Shown here in pieces: positions 18,305-27,398 of a DNA stretch of 64,000 nt. The stretch is taken from assembly GCF_008329535.1 (NCBI RefSeq), contig NZ_NPKR01000004.1, forward strand, positions 1-64,000, read 5' to 3'. The DNA is from Mycolicibacterium sp. P1-18. GTDB taxonomy: Bacteria > Actinomycetota > Actinomycetes > Mycobacteriales > Mycobacteriaceae. The notes beneath the pieces were generated by a model. The model saw only the letters and a program-made list of their open reading frames with translations, had not been told where the DNA came from and did not search any database. Both the position numbers and the translations under genes were made by a program. How positions within the stretch are numbered: the stretch's first letter is position 1; each line of letters opens with the position of its first letter.

Positions 18305-19573
18305 ATGGCTGCTGACATCGTGCCGGTGAGGCTCGGTCTGACCAAGGGCGATCTGTACACACTGTGGGCTCCGTCGTGGCGTGACGCCGACGACGAGTGG
18401 CAGGCGTTCCTGGGCAAGGACGACGACCTCTACGGCTTCGAAAGCGTGGCTGACCTGGCGGCCTTCATCAGGACCAACACGGACAACGACCTCACCGATC
18501 ACCCCGCGTACACGGCGCTGACGGAGTCGTCGGCCCACCGGCTCGATCCGGGCGAGGACCATCGGCACGACTTGATCGGCGTCCCCGAGGTGGCTGCGGA
18601 GAAGCCGAGCGAGGAGTCGGTGGCGACGCTGCTGGGCGCCTTGGCGGTGGTGCAGGCCATCGGCTCGGTCTGCGACCTGCCGGTGGTGTCGAAGTTCTTC
18701 AACGGCAACCCCGTCCTGGGCTCGCTGGGCGGCGGCCTCGAGGCGTTCGAGGGCCGCGGCGGACGCAAGCGCTGGGCCGAGATCGAAGGCGTCATCGCCC
18801 GTGGTTGGGACGGCGTGGTCGACGCGATCGACGAGATCGTCACCATCCCCGAGGTCGACTCCTCGGCGTCGGAGAAGGCTGCCGCCGAACTCGCCGAGCC
18901 GGCCCCCGAGCCGGAGGTCGTCGAGGACTCCGCCGAGGACGACGTGGTGATCGACGACGAGGTCGACACCGACGACGAGGAGACCGCGCTGGCGGCGCAG
19001 GCCACGCAGCAGGTGCTCGGCAGCGACGAGGACTTCTGGGCCCACGTCGGGATCGACCCCATCCGGCTGCTCACCCGCGGTGGCACCTTCTACACGCTGC
19101 GCTGCTACCTCGACGACCAGCCGATCTTCCTGGGCCGCAACGGCCGCATCAGCGTGTTCAGCTCCGAGCGGTCGCTGGCGCGCTACCTCGCCGACGAGCA
19201 CGAGAGCGACCTGTCCGACCTCGCCACGTTCGACGACATCAAGACCGCCGCCACCGACGGCTCGCTGCAGATCAGGGTCACCGACGACAACGTCTACGTG
19301 CTGCGGACGCTCTCCGACGACATCGCCGACGGCCCGGAGGCCGTAGACGTCGACCAGCTGGAACTCGCCGTCGAGCTGATCCGCGACGTCGGCGACTACG
19401 CCGAGGACAGCACCGTCGAGGACGCCCTCGACACCGATCAGCCGTTCGGGCGGTTCGTCGGGCACGTCCTGACGCCCGAGAAGGTCGGCAAGCCGCCCGC
19501 GCCGTACGCGACCGCCGTCGCGCAGTGGGAGAAGGTCGAGAACTTCGTCGAGTCCCGCCTGCGCGAGGAGTGA
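18305..19573 (+). CDS. conserved mycobacterial protein (Rv3311-like)
   Basis: This 422-residue soluble acidic protein has unknown function. Two similar segments, one N-terminal (RLGLTKGDLYTLWAPSW...FLGKDDDLYGFESVADLAAFI) and one C-terminal (RLLTRGGTFYTLRCYLDDQPIFLGRNGRISVFSSERSLARYL), look like an internal duplication. They are joined by a highly acidic, low-complexity linker at about residues 195-230. M. tuberculosis Rv3311 occupies the same place between upp and add. There are no membrane segments or signal peptide. The duplicated unit may be a binding fold, but I do not recognise it. Confidence 0.88.
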   Translation: MAADIVPVRLGLTKGDLYTLWAPSWRDADDEWQAFLGKDDDLYGFESVADLAAFIRTNTDNDLTDHPAYTALTESSAHRLDPGEDHRHDLIGVPEVAAEKPSEESVATLLGALAVVQAIGSVCDLPVVSKFFNGNPVLGSLGGGLEAFEGRGGRKRWAEIEGVIARGWDGVVDAIDEIVTIPEVDSSASEKAAAELAEPAPEPEVVEDSAEDDVVIDDEVDTDDEETALAAQATQQVLGSDEDFWAHVGIDPIRLLTRGGTFYTLRCYLDDQPIFLGRNGRISVFSSERSLARYLADEHESDLSDLATFDDIKTAATDGSLQIRVTDDNVYVLRTLSDDIADGPEAVDVDQLELAVELIRDVGDYAEDSTVEDALDTDQPFGRFVGHVLTPEKVGKPPAPYATAVAQWEKVENFVESRLREE

Positions 19574-19580
19574 GCGGACC

Positions 19581-20459
19581 TCAGAAGTCCGACGGGTCGG
19601 GCCGCTGCACCGACCGGGGCGTCAGGCCCAGTCCGCGGACGTGCTCGGCGACGGCTCCGAGGTGCGTCACCCAGACGTCGTCGAGGGAGCACGCGTAGGA
19701 GATCAGGTCCTCCAGCGCCGCGGCCCGCGACGGACGTCCGGTCAGGAACGGGTGGTTCGTCAGCACGAAGCACCCGCCCTCGGCGCGCATCGCGTCGAAC
19801 TCCAGGCGCCACATCTCGCCGACCTTGGCGGGGCTCTCGATGAGGCCCGTGCCCGAGAAGTCCGGGATGAAGCAGTACTGCTCCCAGTCGTCGAGCGCCC
19901 ACTGGATCGGGATCTCGACCAACGACGTCGCACCGACGGCCAGCTCGTAGGGCTGGTCGGCGTCCATCAGGGAGCTGTCGTACAGGAATCCCCTGTCCGA
20001 CAACAGTTGCGGTGAGTGCCAGTTGAGCTCCCACATGGGCGCCCGGTAGCCGACCGGCCGGACGCCGGTCACCTTCTCCAGCGCGTCGAGGCCGCGGTCG
20101 AGGATCGCGGCTTCCTCCTGGACCGACAGTCCCGCCATCGCCTCGTGCAGATACCCGTGGTGGGCGATCTCGTGACCCTCGGCGACGATGCTGCGCACCA
20201 CGTCGGGGTAGCGCAGGGCGGTGTAGCCGGGCACGAAGAAGGTCGACGTGACGTCGTGGCGGGCCAGGAATTTCAGAATCCGCGGCACGCCGACCAGCGG
20301 TCCGTAGGCCTGATGGCTGATGGCCGACATGCGGTTGGCGTGCCCGTGGTCGACGGCCAGCATCGCCGACTCGGCGTCCACGTCGAAGCTGAAGGACGCC
20401 GCGCAGCGGGCGGCACCCGGCCAGGACACGGGAACCGCGGGAACCGCGGGCCCGGTCAC
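19581..20459 (-). CDS. polysaccharide deacetylase family protein
   Basis: This 292-residue NodB-homology protein has the metal/catalytic motifs SFDVDAE (residues 24-30), [11 protein letters not shown] (H-x4-H type) and YRAPMW. It lacks a signal peptide, so it is probably cytosolic. It is closer to the PgdA/PuuE-like branch that includes allantoinase-type hydrolases than to secreted cell-wall deacetylases. The GTG start overlaps the ureohydrolase stop (GTGA), making it the last gene of a coupled operon headed by a permease. It may hydrolyse an amide or ureido intermediate of that pathway; this is inference. Confidence 0.85.
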   Translation of the reverse strand: MTGPAVPAVPVSWPGAARCAASFSFDVDAESAMLAVDHGHANRMSAISHQAYGPLVGVPRILKFLARHDVTSTFFVPGYTALRYPDVVRSIVAEGHEIAHHGYLHEAMAGLSVQEEAAILDRGLDALEKVTGVRPVGYRAPMWELNWHSPQLLSDRGFLYDSSLMDADQPYELAVGATSLVEIPIQWALDDWEQYCFIPDFSGTGLIESPAKVGEMWRLEFDAMRAEGGCFVLTNHPFLTGRPSRAAALEDLISYACSLDDVWVTHLGAVAEHVRGLGLTPRSVQRPDPSDF

Positions 20460-21409
20460 GATTCCCGGGCGTTCTTGGCGAGCAACGAGATCAGTTCGTA
20501 GGCGACGTTGGCGGCGGCGACGCCGGTGATCTCGGCGTGGTCGTAGGCCGGTGACACCTCCACGACGTCGGCGCCGACCAGGTTGGCGCCGTCCAATCCC
20601 CGCAGGATCGCCAGGAGTTCGCGACTGGTCATGCCCCCAGCCTCCGGCGTCCCCGTGGCGGGGGCGTGGGCGGGGTCGAGAACGTCGATGTCGATGGACA
20701 CGTAGAGCGGGCGGTCTCCGATGGCCTCGCGCAGTTGCGCGGCGACGTCGTCGGTGGACCGTCGCTCGAATTCCGCGCAGTGCACCACGGTGAACCCGAA
20801 GCCGGCGTCCTCGACGAGGTCGCTTGGGGCGTACAGCGAGCCGCGGATGCCGACGTGGGCACTGTGCCCGGGCACGAAGAGGCCTTCCTCGGCGGCCCGC
20901 CGGAACGGCGTCCCGTGCGTCACCGGTGCGTCGAAGTAGGTGTCCCAGGTGTCGAGGTGGGCGTCGAAGTGCAGCAGTGCGACGGGGCCATACCGACGGT
21001 GGTGGGCGCGCAGCAGCGGGTAGGCGATGGTGTGGTCACCGCCGAGGGTGATCAGCCGGGCGCCCGACTGGATGAGTTCGTCTGCGGCAGCGTCGATCTC
21101 GCGCACCGCGGCGGCAATGTCGAACGGGTTGGCCGCGACGTCTCCCGCGTCGACCACCTGCTGACCGGCGAACGGCGACACGTCGAGCTGCGGGTTGTAC
21201 GGCCGCAGCAGCCGCGACGCCTGCCGGATGTGCGAGGGCCCGAATCGGGCGCCGGGTCGGTAGGTCACCCCGGAGTCGAACGGTATTCCGAGCACCGCCA
21301 CGTCACACCGGGACACGTCCTCGCGGCGCGGCAGCCGGGCAAAGGTGGTCAGCCCGGCGTACCGCGGAGTGACCTGGCCGTCCGCCTGACCCTTGACGTC
21401 GTCGTTCAT
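20456..21409 (-). CDS. agmatinase-type ureohydrolase
   Basis: This 317-residue arginase/agmatinase-family enzyme hydrolyses a guanidino group to urea. All Mn-binding motifs are present: [19 protein letters not shown] and [22 protein letters not shown]. The family includes agmatinase, guanidinobutyrase and guanidinopropionase, and these cannot be told apart from motifs. The ATG overlaps the stop of the upstream SDR (ATGA). The operon with a permease, two SDRs and a PucR regulator suggests catabolism of an imported guanidino or amine compound rather than polyamine biosynthesis. Confidence 0.88.
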   Translation of the reverse strand: MNDDVKGQADGQVTPRYAGLTTFARLPRREDVSRCDVAVLGIPFDSGVTYRPGARFGPSHIRQASRLLRPYNPQLDVSPFAGQQVVDAGDVAANPFDIAAAVREIDAAADELIQSGARLITLGGDHTIAYPLLRAHHRRYGPVALLHFDAHLDTWDTYFDAPVTHGTPFRRAAEEGLFVPGHSAHVGIRGSLYAPSDLVEDAGFGFTVVHCAEFERRSTDDVAAQLREAIGDRPLYVSIDIDVLDPAHAPATGTPEAGGMTSRELLAILRGLDGANLVGADVVEVSPAYDHAEITGVAAANVAYELISLLAKNARES

Positions 21410-22167
21410 ACCCGGCACCGTGTCGACCCTCCGTTGACTTGAAGTGTTTGACCTACCATCGCGCCGATGTCGTTGCGGGCCAACAGCGCTACCGCACTGG
21501 CGATTTCCTCCGGCCTGCCGATGCGGCCCATCGGAATGTCCGTGCCGTATCGCCGGTGCATCTCGTCGAGGGAAACCCCGGCCGACGCCGCGTCCACCAG
21601 GAGTTGCGGGGTGTCGACGACGCCCGGCGCCACCGCGTTGACGGTGATGTTCTCGCGAGCCAGTTCGCGGCCCAGGGTCTTGACCAACGCGATGAGTCCG
21701 GCCTTGGAGGCCGAGTACGCGCTCGCCTCGGGCCAGCCGACGACCCCCCACTCGGAGGTGATGACGACGACGTTCCCGCCGCCGGCCCGTCGCATCCCGG
21801 GCAGGACCGCTTGGATCAGCCGGAAGGTGCCCGCGAGGTTGACCTCGACCACCTTCCACCAGTCGTCCTCGTCGTCGCCAGTGAACGGAGCCATCGACAT
21901 GTAGGCCGCGTTGCACACCAGGACGTCGACCGACCCGTGGTCCCTCTCGACCGCGTCGACCCACGTCGCGACGTCGGGTGCGCTGACGTCGCCGACCGCG
22001 GGGAAGCCACCGGTCGCCTCGACGACCGCGGCCAGCGACTCGCCGTCGGTCAGATCGTTGACCGCGACGGTGGCACCGTCGGCCGCCAACCGGCGGGCGA
22101 TCGCCGCTCCGATTCCTTGCGCGGCACCGGTCACCAGTGCCACCCGGCCGCTCAGGGGTGTACCCAT
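21406..22167 (-). CDS. SDR family oxidoreductase
   Basis: This 253-residue classical SDR has TGAAQGIG near the N-terminus, NAAYM, the catalytic [20 protein letters not shown] (Ser...Tyr-x3-Lys) and a terminal GGSTRCRV. It is the third gene of the permease operon. Its ATG shares one base with the upstream SDR stop, and its own stop overlaps the ureohydrolase start. The substrate is presumably an alcohol or ketone intermediate of the pathway. Confidence 0.9.
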   Translation of the reverse strand: MGTPLSGRVALVTGAAQGIGAAIARRLAADGATVAVNDLTDGESLAAVVEATGGFPAVGDVSAPDVATWVDAVERDHGSVDVLVCNAAYMSMAPFTGDDEDDWWKVVEVNLAGTFRLIQAVLPGMRRAGGGNVVVITSEWGVVGWPEASAYSASKAGLIALVKTLGRELARENITVNAVAPGVVDTPQLLVDAASAGVSLDEMHRRYGTDIPMGRIGRPEEIASAVALLARNDIGAMVGQTLQVNGGSTRCRV

Positions 22168-22850
22168 CAGATCACCGCTCCACCGTTGGGCGAGACGACC
22201 TCGCCGGTGCAAAAGGCGCCGTCGGCACTCACCAGGAATTCGACGACGCGCGCGATCTCGTCCGGTCTGGTCAGGCGCCGGTTCGGCAGGGTCGCCAGGT
22301 AATCCGGTGCGCGCCAGGGCGAGTCCTCGGCCAGCAGCGGCGTGTCCGTCGGCCCGGGCGCCACCGCGTTGACCCGCACGCCGCGATCGGCGTACTCGGC
22401 GGCAAGGCTGCGCACCAACCCGATGACGGCGCCCTTGGCGGCCGCGTAGTGCGCGTCGCCGTCGCCACCACCGATGGCGAGCTCGGAGGTGACCGCGACG
22501 ATCGCGCCGCCACCACGGGCCACCATCGACGGCAGGACCGCACGCGCGGTATTCCGCAGTCCACCGAGGTGGACGCGCAGCATCCGGTGCAACGCCTCGG
22601 CGGAGATCTCCGAGAACGGGGTGATGTCGTAGTGCCCCGCCGCCGAGACGAGCGCGTCCACCTGACCGACGTCCTCGAGGATCCGGTCGACCGCGGCGCG
22701 GACGGCGCCGGGGTCGGACACGTCGGCGACGTGGTCGGCGGTCGGCGCCAGGTCGACGCCCGAGACGGACCACCCCGCGGTCCGCAGGAGGTCGGCGATG
22801 GCCGCACCGATCCCGGACTCCGACCCGGTGACGATTGCGTTGCGCGACAT
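22167..22850 (-). CDS. SDR family oxidoreductase
   Basis: This 227-residue SDR is short for the family. It has [36 protein letters not shown] with YAAAK, and a C-terminal NGGAVI. A compressed segment after the first glycine loop ([15 protein letters not shown]) explains the smaller size. It is the second gene of the permease operon, overlapping both neighbours by 1 bp. Together with the following SDR it could catalyse sequential oxidation steps. Confidence 0.88.
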   Translation of the reverse strand: MSRNAIVTGSESGIGAAIADLLRTAGWSVSGVDLAPTADHVADVSDPGAVRAAVDRILEDVGQVDALVSAAGHYDITPFSEISAEALHRMLRVHLGGLRNTARAVLPSMVARGGGAIVAVTSELAIGGGDGDAHYAAAKGAVIGLVRSLAAEYADRGVRVNAVAPGPTDTPLLAEDSPWRAPDYLATLPNRRLTRPDEIARVVEFLVSADGAFCTGEVVSPNGGAVI

Positions 22851-24325
22851 CAGGTTCCCGACGTGGCGGGGTCGGCGTCGTGACCGAGCCGCTCGCCGAT
22901 CGGCGCCTCGATGTTGCGTCGCACCGTGAGGTAGATCGCGCCACCGACGACGGCGAGCACGACGGTGGTGAGCACGCTTGCCCAGTTGATGAACCACGGT
23001 TGGCCGGGCTGGGTGCGTGGCCACGCGACGTTGACGGTCTCGAAGATGATCCACAGCGACGCCACGTAGGTGACGGGCGCGCCCCACCGGCCGAGGTTGA
23101 AGGGTCCCGGGCGCCACTTTCCGGTCAGGCGGGCGATGGCCGCGCCGACCACCGGCACGCCGAAGGCGATGTAGAAGCCGATGATGTTGAAGTTCACCAG
23201 GACGTTGTAGAACTGCGATCCCGCCAGGAGGATGAAGACGATCGCCACGATCGCAGTGAGGGCAATCGCGTTGACCGGCAAGCGTTCCGGGCCGGCCAAC
23301 CTGCCGAGCACCTTCGACCCGGGCAGGCTGCGGTCCCTGGCGGCGCCCCAGATGCAGCGCGACACCGCTGCCTGCACCGCGAGGAAGCTCGAGATGAAGC
23401 CGATGACGAACATCGCGAGCAGCGGCTTGGTGACGCCCGCGCCCAGGTGGGTGGTCAGCGTGTCGGCCACCACGTCCCCGGACTGCGAGGCCACCACGTC
23501 GTCGAGGTTCGGGATGGAGAGAATCAGTGCGGCACTGGAGAACATGACCACCAAGCCGACCAGCAGCAGGCCGAAGATGATCGCCTTGGGCACGTTGCGT
23601 TCGGGATCGTCGACCTCCTCGGCTATCGATCCGGCCGCCTCGAAGCCGAGGAAGGACCAGCCGACGAAGGCGACGGCGAGCAGCATGGGGCCCGAGGTCC
23701 ACGTCGCGGCGTCGGGGATGCCCGCGCTGGAGAACAGCGCCGAGAACGGGTTCTCCCGGTAGAACACCAGCAGCACGATGCCCAATCCGACCGACCCGAT
23801 GACCTCGCACGTGATGCTGGCGATCACCATCACCTTCAGCACCTGCCGGCCGACGATGTTGACCAGGGTGCCGAGCGCGATGATGACGATCGCCACGGTG
23901 GCCGTCACCCACCGCGACGGCTCGGTGACGCCGAAGATCTGCAGCAGGAAGCCGCTCGCGGCGTAGGACAGCGTGCCCAGCGCGATGGTCAGGCCCCACA
24001 TGTAGGCCCACGCGGCGGTCCACCCCCACGTGGTGCCGCGGACGTGCCGCGACCATTGGTAGACGCTGCCGGCATACGGCCAGCGCGAGGCCAGTTCGCC
24101 GAAGACGCCGGCGACGAGGAGCTGCCCGATCAGCACGACCGGGAACGCCCAGAAGAACTTCGGGCCGGTGGCGAACAGTCCGAGGGTGAAGATCGCGTAG
24201 ACCGCGGCGATGGGCGACACGTCGGCGAAGGCCAGTGCCAGCGCCGAACGGAAGCTGAAGCCGCGGCTCAACGTCGATGGCGAGCCGGCAGGGGGCGCCG
24301 TGGTGTCGGGCGTGAGATCGGACAT
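22850..24325 (-). CDS. APC family amine/amino-acid permease
   Basis: This 491-residue inner-membrane carrier has about 12 transmembrane segments and belongs to the APC superfamily. The substrate-binding helix 1 motif FADVSPIAAVYAIFTLG and a conserved GFEAAGSIAEEVDDPERNVPKAI are seen. It is the first gene of a five-gene operon that ends with a ureohydrolase and deacetylase, so the likely cargo is the compound those enzymes degrade. It is divergent from pucR, with paired direct repeats between them. Confidence 0.9.
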   Translation of the reverse strand: MSDLTPDTTAPPAGSPSTLSRGFSFRSALALAFADVSPIAAVYAIFTLGLFATGPKFFWAFPVVLIGQLLVAGVFGELASRWPYAGSVYQWSRHVRGTTWGWTAAWAYMWGLTIALGTLSYAASGFLLQIFGVTEPSRWVTATVAIVIIALGTLVNIVGRQVLKVMVIASITCEVIGSVGLGIVLLVFYRENPFSALFSSAGIPDAATWTSGPMLLAVAFVGWSFLGFEAAGSIAEEVDDPERNVPKAIIFGLLLVGLVVMFSSAALILSIPNLDDVVASQSGDVVADTLTTHLGAGVTKPLLAMFVIGFISSFLAVQAAVSRCIWGAARDRSLPGSKVLGRLAGPERLPVNAIALTAIVAIVFILLAGSQFYNVLVNFNIIGFYIAFGVPVVGAAIARLTGKWRPGPFNLGRWGAPVTYVASLWIIFETVNVAWPRTQPGQPWFINWASVLTTVVLAVVGGAIYLTVRRNIEAPIGERLGHDADPATSGT

Positions 24326-24388
24326 CGCTTCTCCTCGAGACGGGTTGCAGCGACCTTGTACCTGTTCGCGCCGAAAGAGAACCGGCCA

Positions 24389-24430
24389 ATCGTCTGAAGT
24401 CCGTACCCAGCCTTGGACGATCGTCTAAGG
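24389..24430 (+). promoter_or_regulatory. paired PucR-box candidates
   Basis: ATCGTCTGAAG (24389-24399) and ATCGTCTAAGG (24420-24430) are direct repeats 31 bp apart, about three helical turns. The second overlaps the perfect palindrome GACGATCGTC. They lie in the 141-bp gap between the divergent permease operon and pucR, and are good candidate sites for the PucR protein. Confidence 0.6.
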
Positions 24431-24466
24431 TTGCCACGGCGACTTCGCACTACCCGGGAGCGGTTC

Positions 24467-26023
24467 GTGACCTATCGGCTGACCGACCTCGTCGACACCC
24501 CGCACCTGCGGCTGACGGTGCGGGCCGGCGCCCGCGGACTCGACCGGCCGGTGTCCTGGGCGCAGACCTCGGACCTCGAAGAACCGTGGTCATGGTTGGC
24601 CGGCGGGGAACTGCTGATGAAGAACGGGCGCACCCTCCCCGACTCCGCGCCGGGCCAGACCGCGCTGATCCGGGGGCTCGACGCGAACGGCATGTGCGGC
24701 ATCGTCATCGGCCTCGACGCGGCCACTCCGGATCTGACGCCCTCGGCGGTCACGCTCGCCGACGACCTCGGCTTCGCCGTTCTGCTGGTGCCCTATTCGG
24801 TCGGGTTCGCCGCGATCGGCCGGGCCGTGGCCGGCGGGGCGGAGAACGACGACGGCCGGCGGATCGCCGTCACCGAACGCGTGTATCAGGTGATCCGCCA
24901 GTCCGTCAGCCATGCCGGTGCCGGGAACGCGCTGCGCCAACTCGGTCGCGAGGTCGCCTGCCGGCTCGCCGTCCTCGACGCCGCCACCGGAGAGGTGGCG
25001 CTGGACGCGTCCGACCCCGTGCCCGACGGCCTCCGGCGCGCGCTCACCGAGGAGGTCGCCGCGCGCCGAGGAGCGGTGCCCGGAGTGCTGCACCTCCTCG
25101 CGGGCGACGAGGGGGCGCTGGCCGTGGAGGTGCCGGACGAGGAGCCGACGGTGCTGGTGGCCCACGGCTTTCGCGCGTCGCCACCCGACGTCGTCCAACT
25201 GCAGCACCTGGCGTCGGCGATGGCGGTGCTCCTCGCCCAGCAGAACGTGCGACGGGAGCACGACCGCCGCATCGGCGCCGAGATGTTGGCGTCGCTGTGC
25301 GACGGCCGGCTCACCGGCGGGGAGTCGGTCCGCATCCTCACCGACCGGGGTCTGCGGCCGGCGGACTGCGCCCTGGTCGCCGTCTCGGGCGGATCCCAAG
25401 CCGCCGAACGGCACCTGCACGTCAGCCTCGGCCGTCGCCAGGTACCGCATCTGCTCCTCCGCCGTGGTGCGGTGCTCTACGCACTCGTCTCGGCCGGCGA
25501 CGCCCCGCTGGCGGCGTTGCGGCACCGGGTCGGCGCGAACGCGGCGATCGGCGTCAGCGACCTCGTCGGCCATCCTCGTCGGGGGCCGGCCGCCGTCCGG
25601 GAGGCGACGTGGGCGATGCGCGCGGCCGAGACGACGGCCGACCGCACGGCCCGCTACGGCGACGTCACGATGCTGTCGGTGCTGCGCGACACCGAGGAGG
25701 CACAGGTCGTGGTCGACCGCGTGCTGGGCGCGCTCGTCGCCTACGACGCCGCCCACTCCGGAGAGATGGTGGCCACGCTGGACGCCTACCTGCGGTGTGA
25801 GCGGTCGTGGGTCAGGACGGCCAGCGCGATGGGGTTGCACCGCCAAACGGTGGTGTACCGCATCCAGCGCGTCGAGGAGATCACGGGCCGCCGCATCGCC
25901 GACACCGCGACCATCGCCGAATTCTGGTTGGCCCTGCGGGCCAGGGACCTGCTCAGCCCCGCCGTGTCGGCACCGATGAGTTTTCCGTCGGCCCCCGGTC
26001 AACACCGGCATGACCATCACTGA
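24467..26023 (+). CDS. PucR family transcriptional regulator
   Basis: This 518-residue regulator has an N-terminal PucR sensory domain (TYRLTDLVDTPHLRLTVRAGARGLDRPVSWA), a central GGDEF-related or CdaR-like region, and a C-terminal helix-turn-helix (WVRTASAMGLHRQTVVYRIQRVEEITGR). PucR proteins respond to purine or amine catabolites and usually activate neighbouring catabolic genes. The GTG at 24467 has GGGAG six bases upstream. It is divergent from the permease operon. The alpha/beta hydrolase start overlaps its end by 14 bp. Confidence 0.88.
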   Translation: MTYRLTDLVDTPHLRLTVRAGARGLDRPVSWAQTSDLEEPWSWLAGGELLMKNGRTLPDSAPGQTALIRGLDANGMCGIVIGLDAATPDLTPSAVTLADDLGFAVLLVPYSVGFAAIGRAVAGGAENDDGRRIAVTERVYQVIRQSVSHAGAGNALRQLGREVACRLAVLDAATGEVALDASDPVPDGLRRALTEEVAARRGAVPGVLHLLAGDEGALAVEVPDEEPTVLVAHGFRASPPDVVQLQHLASAMAVLLAQQNVRREHDRRIGAEMLASLCDGRLTGGESVRILTDRGLRPADCALVAVSGGSQAAERHLHVSLGRRQVPHLLLRRGAVLYALVSAGDAPLAALRHRVGANAAIGVSDLVGHPRRGPAAVREATWAMRAAETTADRTARYGDVTMLSVLRDTEEAQVVVDRVLGALVAYDAAHSGEMVATLDAYLRCERSWVRTASAMGLHRQTVVYRIQRVEEITGRRIADTATIAEFWLALRARDLLSPAVSAPMSFPSAPGQHRHDHH

Positions 26024-26834
26024 CGGCCTCGTATCCCGCTCCCTCGACGTCCCCGGCGCCCGCCTGCACTACGAGGTGCGAGGGCGCGGCCCCCTGCTGC
26101 TCGTCGTCGGCTCCCCCATGGCCGCCGCGGAATTCGCCCCGCTGGCCCACGCCATGGCCACCGACCACACCGTCGTCACGTACGACCCCCGCGGCTTCGC
26201 GGGCAGCCCCGTCGACGATCCCGACGGACCGTCGAATCCGGATCTGCGGGCCGACGACGTCGCGGCCATCCTCGACGACCTCGGCGCCCCGTCGGCCGAC
26301 GTGTTCGGCTCCAGCGGCGGCGCGGTGACCGGGTTGGCGTTGGTGGCCCGTCACCCCGGGCGGGTCGGCACGTTGATCGCGCACGAACCGCCGCTGCTCG
26401 AGTTGCTGCCCGATGCCGAGGAGCAGCGGCTGGCCACCGCCGACATCGTGGCGACGTTCCGCGCCGAGGGGTTGCACGCGGCGTGGATGAAGTTCATGGT
26501 CAACGCCGGCTTCGACCTGGACCTCGACGGGCCGCCCGAGCCTCGGGGTGAGCCGGTCAACCCGGAACAGGCGATGGCCGAGGGTGCCCGCTTCTTCCTG
26601 CACGACCTGGAGCCGACGACGCAGTACCTGCCGGACTTCGAGGCATTGCGGGCCTCGGCGACGCACATCGTCGTCGGCCTCGGCGCGGAGTCGGGTCACC
26701 TGCTGACCCACCGGACGTCGGTCGCGGTGGCCGAGCGGCTGGGCGTCGACACCACCGAGTTCCCCGGCGACCACGGCGGGTTCATGGGCGCGCCTGGCGG
26801 ATTCGCCGCCCGCCTCCGCGAGGTCCTCGCGTGA
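26010..26834 (+). CDS. alpha/beta hydrolase
   Basis: This 274-residue hydrolase has a nucleophile elbow FGSSGGAVTG (Ser at about residue 96) and a late histidine in FPGDHGGFMG. An oxyanion-side motif, VVGSPMAAAEF, comes early. It starts within the pucR 3' end (14-bp overlap), so it is probably cotranscribed with pucR. The substrate is unknown; esterase or C-C hydrolase activity is possible. Confidence 0.87.
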   Translation: MTITDGLVSRSLDVPGARLHYEVRGRGPLLLVVGSPMAAAEFAPLAHAMATDHTVVTYDPRGFAGSPVDDPDGPSNPDLRADDVAAILDDLGAPSADVFGSSGGAVTGLALVARHPGRVGTLIAHEPPLLELLPDAEEQRLATADIVATFRAEGLHAAWMKFMVNAGFDLDLDGPPEPRGEPVNPEQAMAEGARFFLHDLEPTTQYLPDFEALRASATHIVVGLGAESGHLLTHRTSVAVAERLGVDTTEFPGDHGGFMGAPGGFAARLREVLA

Positions 26835-26836
26835 TT

Positions 26837-26877
26837 TCGGCGTGATCACCGGCGGTCAGCGCCGGTGATCACGCCGA
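26837..26877. terminator. bidirectional terminator hairpin
   Basis: Arms 26837-26854 and 26860-26877 are perfect 18-bp complements around the loop GTCAG. The hairpin lies between two convergent genes and overlaps the stop of the minus-strand one. There is no T-tract, as is usual in mycobacteria. Confidence 0.8.
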
Positions 26878-27342
26878 TATCGCCAGCAGGGCACGCCGAG
26901 TACGCCAGTATTCCCACGCGCAATAGCCGCCCATCGGAATCATCCACGCGTTCCACGAGGGCCCGGCGACCACGCCCATCACTCCCCACCAGAAGAACCA
27001 CAGGGCAGCGCCCGCCCGCCAGAGGTTGACCCTGCGGTCATGGCGAATCCAGTCGGTCCACGCATCGACGTCACCGAAGACGTGACCGGTCTTGAGCGCC
27101 TGGCGATAGTCGGCCATCTCGGGACGCTTCGCGCGCCTGACTTCGCGCGCCAGCATGGTGAGGAACACGACCAGCGTTGCACTCGTGACGATCGCCAGGG
27201 CGAAGTAGACCATGCTCCCTGGGTTGGTCCACAGGCGTGGCATCAGCGTCGACCCGAAGCGGCTGAATCCGTAACCCACGATGGCGGCGGTGCTCGCAAG
27301 CGCGGCGCCGACGAAGACGACGGGCAGCGACGGTGCTCGCAC
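26869..27342 (-). CDS. conserved small membrane protein
   Basis: This 157-residue protein has about four hydrophobic segments (residues 7-25, 43-65, 108-125 and 131-147), with a charged cytosolic loop (REVRRAKRPEMADYRQALKTG) in the middle. I recognise no functional motif. The start is GTG. It is convergent with the alpha/beta hydrolase across a strong hairpin and bracketed by 19-bp inverted repeats. Confidence 0.75.
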   Translation of the reverse strand: MRAPSLPVVFVGAALASTAAIVGYGFSRFGSTLMPRLWTNPGSMVYFALAIVTSATLVVFLTMLAREVRRAKRPEMADYRQALKTGHVFGDVDAWTDWIRHDRRVNLWRAGAALWFFWWGVMGVVAGPSWNAWMIPMGGYCAWEYWRTRRALLAISA

Positions 27343-27398
27343 GATTCGACTCCCTCCCGTTTCGTGAAGTTCAAGGAGCGGTGATCACGCCGAAATCG

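Larger units (their letters stand above)
26833..27397. repeat. 19-bp inverted repeats flanking one gene
   Basis: GATTTCGGCGTGATCACCG occurs at 26833-26851 on the plus strand and, perfectly, at 27379-27397 on the minus strand. The pair brackets the small membrane-protein gene. Both copies lie just past a stop codon, so they may instead be copies of a terminator-type repeat. Confidence 0.7.
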
